Part shown: positions 20,621 to 26,321 of the stretch, one piece after another
How the letters are laid out: each line of letters opens with the position of its first letter
Numbering within the stretch: the stretch's first letter is position 1
DNA from: CAWDLX01 sp046728155
Lineage (GTDB): Bacteria; Actinomycetota; Actinomycetes; Mycobacteriales; Micromonosporaceae
DNA: 26,321 nt
Reading direction: 5' to 3'
Assembly: GCA_046728155.1 (NCBI GenBank)
Contig: JBKPDY010000007.1
Coordinates: forward strand, 1 to 26,321
Program-made: the position numbers and the translations under genes
Notes under the pieces: generated by a model
Database searches by the model: none
What the model was told of the DNA's origin: nothing
The model's input: the letters and a program-made list of their open reading frames with translations, nothing else

Positions 20621-21426
20621 CCCGGCACGACGACGAGAGCGAGCTCGACCAGGCCGGACCGACCGGGTCCGCCCTGGACGACGAATCGAGCCGCGCACCG
20701 GAGACCGCGTTCGAGGAGTTCGCCGCGGCTTGGGTGCCGCCGTGGGCCCGGTCCACGCCGCAGCTGATCGTCGAGCCGGCCTCGGACTACTCACCGGAGG
20801 AGCTGGCAGTCGGCCGGTTCGCCTATGCCGAGGCCGACGGTGAGGAGCTACCCGACCCGGAGTCGTTCGAGCCGGGGATGGCCGGGGAAGAGCTGCGGGC
20901 GGCGCTCGAGGCGATCCTGCTTGTCGTGGACGAGCCGGTCACGACAGCCGTCCTCGCGCACGTGCTGGAGGAGCCGGCGACCCGCATCGAGGCAACGCTG
21001 GCCTCGCTCGCCCAGGAGTACACCAGGGCCGGCCGCGGCTTCGAGCTTCGGCAGGTGGCGAATGGTTGGCGGTACTACACGCGCCCGGCGTACGCGTCCT
21101 TTGTGGAGCGCTTCGTGCTGGACGGCCAGCAGATCCGCCTGACCCAGGCCGCTTTGGAGACCCTCGCCGTCGTCGCGTACAAGCAGCCGGTAACGCGGTC
21201 GCGGGTGGCCGCGATTCGCGGCGTCAACTGCGACGGCGTCATCAAGACGCTCATCACGCGAGGCCTGGTGGAGGAGTGCGGCACCGAGTCCGAAAGCGGT
21301 GCGCACCTGTACGGCACCACCCGGCTATTTCTCGAGAAACTAGGCATCAACAGCGTGGCGGACCTCCCGCCGATCGCCCCGTTCCTGCCAGACAATATCG
21401 ATGAGCTCGACCTTGCCCAGCGATGA
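20617..21426 (+). CDS. scpB: Segregation and condensation protein B
   Basis: This 269-residue partner of ScpA dimerises on the kleisin of the SMC complex. Two winged-helix domains are visible: LRAALEAILLVVDEPVTTAV with ATRIEATLASLAQEY, then LTQAALETLAVVAYKQPVTR with IRGVNCDGVIKTLITRGLVE. The YKQPVTR..IRGV motif is diagnostic for ScpB. Residues 1-85 are an acidic low-complexity extension, longer than the E. coli/Bacillus type and probably actinobacterial. The GTG overlaps the scpA stop, so the two subunits are coupled, and its 3' end overlaps rluB by 26 nt. Confidence 0.94.
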   Translation: MTRHDDESELDQAGPTGSALDDESSRAPETAFEEFAAAWVPPWARSTPQLIVEPASDYSPEELAVGRFAYAEADGEELPDPESFEPGMAGEELRAALEAILLVVDEPVTTAVLAHVLEEPATRIEATLASLAQEYTRAGRGFELRQVANGWRYYTRPAYASFVERFVLDGQQIRLTQAALETLAVVAYKQPVTRSRVAAIRGVNCDGVIKTLITRGLVEECGTESESGAHLYGTTRLFLEKLGINSVADLPPIAPFLPDNIDELDLAQR

Positions 21427-22186
21427 CGGACGGCAGCGCGGTGATGGCACGTCCCTCCAACGGCTGCAGAAGATTCTCGCGGCGGCCGGGGTCGGCTCGC
21501 GCCGCGCCTGCGAGGAACTGATCGCCGCCGGACGGGTCACTGTGGACGGTCGCCGGGCCGAATTGGGCGATCGCGTCGATCCGACCACCGCGGAGATCTA
21601 TGTGGACGGTGAGCGGATCGTGACCGACGCCCGTCTGGTCTATCTGGCGTTGAACAAGCCGCGCGGCATCGTCTCCACCATGGCCGACGAGAAGGGCCGG
21701 GCCGGCATCGCGGAGCTGCTCGGCACCACCATTCCGCAACGGGTCTACCACGTCGGACGGCTCGACACCGACAGCGAGGGGCTGCTGCTGCTCACGAACG
21801 ACGGGACGCTCGCCCACAAGTTGACGCACCCCTCGTACGGAGTGGAGAAGACCTACCTCGCCGAGGTCGCCGGTCCACTGCCGCGCACTGTCGGCCGGCG
21901 GATGCTCGCCGGCCTGGAGCTGGAGGACGGCCCGGCCAAGGCCGACGCGTTCCGGCTCGTCGATGCCGCCGGCCGCCGGGCGCTGGTGGAGATCGTGTTG
22001 CACGAAGGCCGAAACCACATCGTCCGGCGCATGTTCGATGAGCTCGGCCATCCGGTAACCCGGCTGGTCCGTACCGCGGTCGGTCCGGTGAAGTTGGGAG
22101 ATCTCAGGTCGGGCCGGTGGCGGCATCTCACCCGGGCCGAGGTGGCGGCGCTCTTCGACGCAGCGGCAAAGGCGGCTCGGGCTTGA
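21401..22186 (+). CDS. 23S rRNA pseudouridine synthase, RluB/RsuA type
   Basis: This 261-residue enzyme has an S4 RNA-binding domain (LQRLQKILAAAGVGSRRACE, residues 19-38) and a pseudouridine synthase domain. The catalytic Asp122 lies in HVGRLDTDSEGLLLLTNDG, with LNKPRGIVST upstream and EGRNHIVRRMFDELGHPV downstream. It is the counterpart of Rv1711, next to scpB in M. tuberculosis. The ATG at 21401 lies inside scpB (26-nt overlap); no other in-frame start fits before the S4 domain. Its stop overlaps the nitroreductase start (TTGA). RluB modifies 23S rRNA near the peptidyl-transferase centre in E. coli; the exact position here is inferred. Confidence 0.93.
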   Translation: MSSTLPSDDGRQRGDGTSLQRLQKILAAAGVGSRRACEELIAAGRVTVDGRRAELGDRVDPTTAEIYVDGERIVTDARLVYLALNKPRGIVSTMADEKGRAGIAELLGTTIPQRVYHVGRLDTDSEGLLLLTNDGTLAHKLTHPSYGVEKTYLAEVAGPLPRTVGRRMLAGLELEDGPAKADAFRLVDAAGRRALVEIVLHEGRNHIVRRMFDELGHPVTRLVRTAVGPVKLGDLRSGRWRHLTRAEVAALFDAAAKAARA

Positions 22187-22539
22187 CGGCCGAGTTCGCC
22201 TACCTGACCACAACCGGACGCCGGAGCGGTCGGCCACACGTCATCGAGATCTGGTATGGCGAACGAGACGGCGTGATCTACCTGCTCTCTGGGGGCGGTC
22301 TCCGATCGGACTGGGTGAGAAACCTTCGGGCGGATCCGCGGGTGCGGATCCGGATCGGCGGCGTTCGGCAACGAACCCCAGGCGGAGATCTCGGAACCGC
22401 GCGGATCGTTATGGACCCGGCCGAAGACGCGACCGCCCGCAGGCTGCTCGCCACTCGCTATCAAGGCTGGACCCAGGGCGCCGATTTGTCCGAGTGGGCG
22501 CGCACGTCGACGGTGGTCGCGATCGACCGGTCGGGCTGA
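22183..22539 (+). CDS. F420-type deazaflavin-dependent nitroreductase family protein
   Basis: This 118-residue protein reads FAYLTTTGRRSGRPHVIEIW, then VIYLLSGGGLRSDWVRNLRA and DPRVRIRIGG. That pattern marks the Ddn family of small beta-barrel proteins that bind F420, of which M. tuberculosis Ddn activates pretomanid. It is shorter than Ddn (about 150) because it lacks the N-terminal helix, as many family members do. The start is TTG at 22183, overlapping the rluB stop as TTGA; no ATG or GTG suits the conserved start. The physiological substrate is unknown. It closes the parA-scpA-scpB-rluB run. Confidence 0.87.
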   Translation: MTAEFAYLTTTGRRSGRPHVIEIWYGERDGVIYLLSGGGLRSDWVRNLRADPRVRIRIGGVRQRTPGGDLGTARIVMDPAEDATARRLLATRYQGWTQGADLSEWARTSTVVAIDRSG

Positions 22540-22564
22540 TCTTTGTCGGGTGAGCTGTGTCGCG

Positions 22565-22600
22565 TGGTCACAGGGTCAGCGGGGCCTATGGTGACTCTTA
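22565..22600 (+). promoter_or_regulatory. Promoter for leaderless DxDxDG gene
   Basis: TATGGT (22587-22592) lies seven bases before the ATG at 22600, with TGGTCA (22565-22570) 16 nt upstream as a weak -35. The spacing implies that transcription starts at the ATG. No ribosome site precedes that ATG, which agrees with a leaderless message. Confidence 0.5.
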
Positions 22601-22944
22601 TGACCGAGGTACCGGACGAGTACAACCTGGGCGAGATGGGGATGACCGAGGCCGAAGCCATGTCATCGCCGCAGATCCACGACGTCGTGGCAGCCTACGA
22701 CCGCGACGGCGACGGCCGGGTCGACATGATCGCGTACGACCGGGACGGCGACGGGATCGCCGACAAGATTGTCTACGACACGGATGGCGACGGGGTGGCC
22801 GATTCAGTCGCGCTGGATCGTGACGGTGACGGCCGGATCGACTTCGTCGGCGTCGACCACAACCACGATGGCAGCTTGGACGTCGTGGCCACCGATACGG
22901 ATGGTGACGGCACTCTCGACACCGTGCACGCGTCCGCCGAGTGA
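22600..22944 (+). CDS. DxDxDG repeat protein, putative cytoplasmic calcium-binding protein
   Basis: This 114-residue protein has a 31-residue lead-in and then six consecutive 13-residue repeats (32-109), each of the form xxDxDxDGxxDxx. Examples are AYDRDGDGRVDMI, VYDTDGDGVADSV and ATDTDGDGTLDTV. The aspartates are spaced as in calcium-binding loops of EF-hand, dockerin and thrombospondin type 3 repeats. Each loop is followed by a short beta-prone segment, not by a helix. In the fifth repeat Asn and His (DHNHDG) replace some Asp. No signal peptide or membrane segment is seen, so it is probably intracellular. The start at 22600 is leaderless; a terminator hairpin spans its stop, so it is a single-gene unit. 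The function is unknown. Confidence 0.8.
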   Translation: MTEVPDEYNLGEMGMTEAEAMSSPQIHDVVAAYDRDGDGRVDMIAYDRDGDGIADKIVYDTDGDGVADSVALDRDGDGRIDFVGVDHNHDGSLDVVATDTDGDGTLDTVHASAE

Positions 22945-22955
22945 CGACACTCGGC
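22936..22955 (+). terminator. Stem-loop terminator overlapping the stop of the DxDxDG gene
   Basis: GCCGAGTG (22936-22943) and CACTCGGC (22948-22955) form a perfect 8-bp stem with a 4-nt loop; the stop codon lies in the stem. Only ACTCTT follows, so the T-run is poor, as is common in actinobacteria. Confidence 0.6.
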
Positions 22956-22973
22956 ACTCTTGCGTAACCTCCG

Positions 22974-23001
22974 TTGACGCGGGCTTCATCGTGCGCAGGG
23001 T
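22974..23001 (+). promoter_or_regulatory. Weak promoter for cmk-der
   Basis: TTGACG (22974-22979), 16 nt and CAGGGT (22996-23001) make a possible promoter 70 nt before the cmk GTG. The -10 matches the consensus poorly. A GC-rich inverted repeat (CCCGGC/GCCGGG) follows in the leader. Confidence 0.3.
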
Positions 23002-23070
23002 CACCCGGCTCTGGCCATTGTGGCCGGGCATGATGGTTGGTGACAGACGACGCGCGGGGAGGGGACGCCG

Positions 23071-23754
23071 GTGGCGGACACGGTCGTTGCGGTCGACGGG
23101 CCGTCCGGATCGGGAAAGTCCACAGTCTCCCGGCGGCTGGCGCGGGCTCTCGGCGCGCGTTACCTCGACACCGGGGCGATGTACCGGGCGGTGACCCTGG
23201 CCGTCCTGCAGGCGGGTGTCGACCCTCAGGCGGCCGACACCGTCGCTAAGATCGCCGCGGAGTGCGTATTGAGCGTCGGAACAGATCCGGCCGACCCGCA
23301 CATCACCCTGGATGGCGTGGCGGTCGATGGGCCAATCCGGGGTCCGGAGGTCACGGCTGCGGTCTCGGCGGTGTCGGCGGTCCCGGCCGTACGGCGGCAT
23401 CTGGTGGCTCAGCAGCGCGCGATCATCGCCAGCGCCTGTACGGGGGCGGGAATCGTCGTGGAAGGTCGCGATATCGGGGCTGTGGTTGCGCCAGACGCGA
23501 TCCTCAAGGTGTACCTGACCGCGTCGGCGCCGGAGCGGGCCCGGCGCCGCAGCGTCGAGCGCGACACGGACATCGACGCCACCGCCGCCGACCTCGCCCG
23601 CCGGGACCGCCTCGACTCGACCCGGACAATGGACCCGCTGACCCAGGCGGTCGATGCGATCGTCCTCGACTCGACCGAACTCGGGGTCGACGAGGTGGTC
23701 ACCCGTCTCGTCGGTCTGCTGCGGGAGCGGCAGGGCGGAGGCGAGGCGGAATGA
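23071..23754 (+). CDS. cmk: Cytidylate kinase
   Basis: This 227-residue enzyme phosphorylates CMP and dCMP with ATP. The P-loop GPSGSGKST lies at 10-18, followed by LDTGAMYRAVTLAVLQAG. The CMP-binding part has VEGRDIGAVV with its Arg and Asp, then VYLTASAPERARRR and RDRLDSTRTMDPL in the lid. The length is normal. The GTG at 23071 has GGGGAGGGGA upstream and starts the P-loop strand directly. It overlaps der by four bases (ATGA), an arrangement widely kept in actinobacteria (Rv1712-Rv1713). Confidence 0.96.
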   Translation: MADTVVAVDGPSGSGKSTVSRRLARALGARYLDTGAMYRAVTLAVLQAGVDPQAADTVAKIAAECVLSVGTDPADPHITLDGVAVDGPIRGPEVTAAVSAVSAVPAVRRHLVAQQRAIIASACTGAGIVVEGRDIGAVVAPDAILKVYLTASAPERARRRSVERDTDIDATAADLARRDRLDSTRTMDPLTQAVDAIVLDSTELGVDEVVTRLVGLLRERQGGGEAE

Positions 23755-25118
23755 CCGAGGCGTGGGGCACTGATATCTCCACTGTAGACAGTTCGGAGGC
23801 CGGGCCCGCTCCGATCGTGGCGGTCGTAGGTCGGCCCAACGTGGGTAAGTCCACATTGGTCAACCGGATCCTCGGCCGGCGCCAGGCCGTCGTGCAGGAC
23901 GTTCCGGGAGTTACCCGCGACCGGGTCGCCTACGATGCGCAGTGGTCGGGTCGGCGTTTCACCATTGTGGACACCGGCGGCTGGACCCCCGACGCGCGCG
24001 ACCGCGCCGCGGCGATTGCGGCGCAGGCGGAGATCGCCGCGCAGACCGCGGACGTCGTCCTCCTCGTCGTCGACGCCACGGTGGGCGCACTCGACGAAGA
24101 CGAGGCGGCCGTGCGGATGCTCCGCCGGACGAAGAAGCCGGTCATCCTGGTCGCCAACAAGGTGGACAACGACCGCCAGGAGCTGGAGTCGGCGACCCTG
24201 TGGTCACTGGGGCTCGGGCAGCCGTACCCCGTCTCGGCGCTGCATGGGCGCGGGTCCGGCGACCTGCTCGATGCCCTCCTCGTGGTGATGCCGGCTCCGC
24301 CGGTCACTTTCGACCCACGGCCCCGAGGACCGCGGCGGGTGGCCGTCGTCGGTAAGCCCAACGTCGGCAAGTCGAGTCTGCTGAACCGGTTGGCGAATGA
24401 GGAACGCGCGGTCGTCGACCCGGTCGCGGGGACCACGGTGGACCCGGTCGACAGCCTGGTCGAGATCGGCGGCGAGACCTGGATCTTCGTCGATACGGCC
24501 GGACTGCGTCGCAAGGTGGCGACGGCGAGTGGCGCGGAGTACTACGCGAGCCTCCGCACCGCCAGTGCGATCGAGGCCGCCGAGGTCGCGGTCGTACTCG
24601 TCGACGCGACCGACGCCATCAGTGAGCAGGACCAGCGTGTGCTCAGCACGGTGACGGAGGCCGGCCGGGCGATCGTCGTCGCCTTCAACAAGTGGGATCT
24701 CGTCGACGCCGACCGCCGGTACCACCTCGCCAAGGAGATCGACCGCGAGCTGCGCCGTATCCCGTGGGCCATTCGGCTCAACATCTCGGCCAAGACCGGC
24801 CGCGCCGTCGAGCGCCTCGCGCCGGCCCTGCGTCGAGCACTCGCGAACTGGGAGCGGCGTATCCCGACCGGCCAGCTCAACCAGTTCCTGACCGCGGTCG
24901 TCCAGGCGACCCCCCATCCGGTGCGCGGCGGCCGGGCGCCGCGAGTCCTGTTCGCGACGCAGGCCGGTACGCGACCGCCCCGGTTCGTCCTGTTCACAAC
25001 CGGGCCACTCGACGCCGGTTACATCCGGTTCATCGAGCGCAAGCTCCGCGAGGAGTACGACTTCGAGGGCACGCCCGTCCAGATCTCCGTACGGCCCAGG
25101 AAGAAGCCGTCGGGGTAG
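23751..25118 (+). CDS. der: Ribosome-assembly GTPase Der (EngA)
   Basis: This 455-residue protein has tandem G domains and a KH-like C-terminal domain, and acts in 50S subunit maturation. G domain 1 has GRPNVGKS (27-34), DTGGW and NKVD. G domain 2 has GKPNVGKS (about 201-208), DTAGLRRK and NKWD. The C-terminus includes TGQLNQFLTAVVQATPHPV and RFIERKLREEYDFEGTPVQI, typical of Der. All GTP-binding motifs are intact. The ATG overlaps the cmk stop, so the pair is cotranslated. The first 20 residues are a variable extension. Confidence 0.97.
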   Translation: MTEAWGTDISTVDSSEAGPAPIVAVVGRPNVGKSTLVNRILGRRQAVVQDVPGVTRDRVAYDAQWSGRRFTIVDTGGWTPDARDRAAAIAAQAEIAAQTADVVLLVVDATVGALDEDEAAVRMLRRTKKPVILVANKVDNDRQELESATLWSLGLGQPYPVSALHGRGSGDLLDALLVVMPAPPVTFDPRPRGPRRVAVVGKPNVGKSSLLNRLANEERAVVDPVAGTTVDPVDSLVEIGGETWIFVDTAGLRRKVATASGAEYYASLRTASAIEAAEVAVVLVDATDAISEQDQRVLSTVTEAGRAIVVAFNKWDLVDADRRYHLAKEIDRELRRIPWAIRLNISAKTGRAVERLAPALRRALANWERRIPTGQLNQFLTAVVQATPHPVRGGRAPRVLFATQAGTRPPRFVLFTTGPLDAGYIRFIERKLREEYDFEGTPVQISVRPRKKPSG

Positions 25119-25595
25119 AGATCAAACCGCACAAGATCGCTGTGGCGGTGCCGGAAGCCGCGCTCATCAGCCCGTTTCAGAATCCTGCTTAGCACAGCGG
25201 GGTCAAGAGGAGACTTGAGGCACGCCTCGGCGGCCGTGAGCGTCGGAGCCGGTATCCACATGTTGGGATCCGGCGGCAAGATGGCCGTCACCGCGCCAAA
25301 GGCGCCGCCACGCGTCGTTTCTGATACCGAGACGCCGATCTTCTGCTGGTCATCCCGGGATGTGAGACGACGGCGGCGGGGTAGGGGCCCGACACAGCGG
25401 TGCCGCCGTACCCCTGGCCTGCCGACGCTTCGATGTCTCCTCCTCGGGGCATGAGAACTCGCCGATACCGCGACAGCATATCATCGACGTCTTTGGATGT
25501 TCAGACGACGATCTTGAGCGACTGGTCCGGTTGAAATCGCCGTTGGCGCGATGAGCGCGACCTCGGACGGCTCGGCAGTGATCCGCCATACCACG
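25119..25595. other. Intergenic stretch with possible decayed gene
   Basis: These 477 bases after der hold no gene that I can support. A minus-strand frame from 25291 encodes a readable peptide (AVLSRILKRADERGFRHRHS, then VRFDLYPDG) but runs back into the end of der. It matches no family I know and may be a remnant. CATCCCGGGATG (25351-25362) is a perfect 12-bp palindrome. The plus-strand frames lack a plausible start. Confidence 0.5.
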
Positions 25596-25826
25596 TCAGT
25601 GGCCTCGGGCGATGCCGATCGCCACCGCCCCGAAGATGGCCAGCAGGAAGCCGAGCACGAGGGCCTCGCGGGTACGGGCCCGGGCTGCTTTACGCGCCGT
25701 CGGGACGGTTCGCTTCGCGGTTCCGACGTCGGCCCAGCCTCGCCGGGCCGACGCGAAGAGCACGCCGGCCGGGAAGCCGACGATAAGTCCGATGAGAACC
25801 CCGCCAACGGTAGAGCTGAGATTCAT
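25596..25826 (-). CDS. Small two-helix membrane protein
   Basis: This 76-residue protein has two hydrophobic segments, TVGGVLIGLIVGFPAGVLFA (residues 6-25) and LVLGFLLAIFGAVAIGIA (about 56-73). They are joined by a basic, Arg/Lys/Ala-rich loop that would face the cytoplasm. The ATG at 25826 begins MNLSSTVGG; an earlier Met would add an Arg-rich lead, and no strong ribosome site favours either. I know no domain for it. It lies on the minus strand just downstream of the MmcQ/YjbR gene with a 97-nt gap. The clear membrane pattern supports it as real, but a spurious frame cannot be excluded. Confidence 0.6.
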   Translation of the reverse strand: MNLSSTVGGVLIGLIVGFPAGVLFASARRGWADVGTAKRTVPTARKAARARTREALVLGFLLAIFGAVAIGIARGH

Positions 25827-25923
25827 GGAACCATTCTGTCGATCGGTGCGCATAACGGTACTGGCCATTCGGACGAATCAGGTCGATAGCCCCGTTTGTT
25901 CACCCCGCCGCAGCCACGACCTC

Positions 25924-26268
25924 CTAGTTCGCGGTCGGGCGCTCCTTCCTGGGCAGCTTGCTCACGACCATGTCGTACGAACCGTCGATCGCCTCGTACA
26001 CCTCGTCGTCGGGGATCCTCCCGTTGAGGGCCAGCGTGTTCCAGCCCGACCGTCCAATGTAGGCCATCACCGACGCGTCGGCCGGGTAACGCGCGAGCCA
26101 TTCATCGGCAACCTCACGATTGGGGCCGCACTTGAGGCCGACCGACTCGTCGTGCATGAACGCGAAGATCTTCGAGCCCACTTTCGCCACGAGATCGCCC
26201 TCCCACGGCTCGTCCGCCCATGCGCCGGGTTTGGCCAGGCAGTAGCGCCTCAGCTCGTCGTAGGTCAT
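25924..26268 (-). CDS. MmcQ/YjbR family protein
   Basis: This 114-residue protein reads MTYDELRRYCLAKPGAWADE, then GDLVAKVGSKIFAFMHDE, then LKCGPN and YIGRSGWNTLALNGRIPDDE, ending in VVSKLPRK. That order (Tyr-Cys-Leu-Pro start, VG-KIFA strand, W-N-L strand, final helix with SKLP) matches the MmcQ/YjbR fold. These proteins resemble DNA-binding CyaY-like folds and have no settled function. The length is normal. The ATG at 26268 lies near the window end, so the upstream region cannot be judged. The gene appears single. Confidence 0.88.
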   Translation of the reverse strand: MTYDELRRYCLAKPGAWADEPWEGDLVAKVGSKIFAFMHDESVGLKCGPNREVADEWLARYPADASVMAYIGRSGWNTLALNGRIPDDEVYEAIDGSYDMVVSKLPRKERPTAN

Positions 26269-26321
26269 CGCTTTCGTCCCTTACCGCAGGCCCTCAGTGT
26301 CCCCGACGGCCACCGCCGGGG

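Noticed and set aside
25351..25362. Perfect 12-bp palindrome CATCCCGGGATG treated as an operator
   Set aside because: A single GC-rich palindrome of this length is expected by chance in a window of this size, and no promoter lies near it.

Overview
The window is high-GC actinobacterial chromosome. The evidence is frequent GTG and TTG starts, 4-nt stop/start overlaps, an F420-type nitroreductase, and a gene order I recognise from Mycobacterium tuberculosis Rv1691-Rv1713. That order is TPR protein, HAD phosphatase, small ORF, tlyA, NAD kinase, (gap), pyrG, NUDIX, xerD, parA, scpA, scpB, rluB, cmk, der. The alanine dehydrogenase next to xerD, the GT4 gene before pyrG and the proline/tyrosine-rich membrane proteins hint at Micromonosporales or a relative; this is inference only.

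Bases 1-5570 are accessory. They hold the tail of a sugar ABC-transporter permease, a long imperfect inverted repeat, a MazEF-type toxin-antitoxin pair, a Uma2 nuclease, an ArsR-type regulator overlapping a VOC protein, a broken IS-type transposase, an HhH-GPD protein on the minus strand, and two tandem paralogous membrane proteins on the minus strand.

Bases 5717-12686 hold the first core block. A TPR protein with a long Arg/Asp repeat and an acidic tail overlaps a HAD-IIA phosphatase. An SCP2-like gene lies opposite. Then come a phasin-like protein with a histone-like tail, a 54-residue ORF, tlyA, the NAD kinase gene and a GT4 glycosyltransferase. recN, steA and mctB, which follow the NAD kinase gene in M. 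tuberculosis, are absent.

Bases 12799-21426 carry pyrG overlapping a NUDIX hydrolase, a convergent TM2 protein, ald overlapping xerD (apparently a CTG start), a second Uma2 gene, and parA-scpA-scpB. XerD, ParA and ScpAB together form a chromosome resolution, segregation and condensation neighbourhood. rluB and a deazaflavin-dependent nitroreductase follow with overlaps. Then come a leaderless gene for a six-repeat DxDxDG protein with a terminator, and the overlapping pair cmk-der.

After 25118 the coding density falls. There is an unassigned gap, a small two-helix membrane protein and an MmcQ/YjbR-family gene. I saw no rRNA, tRNA or CRISPR array.
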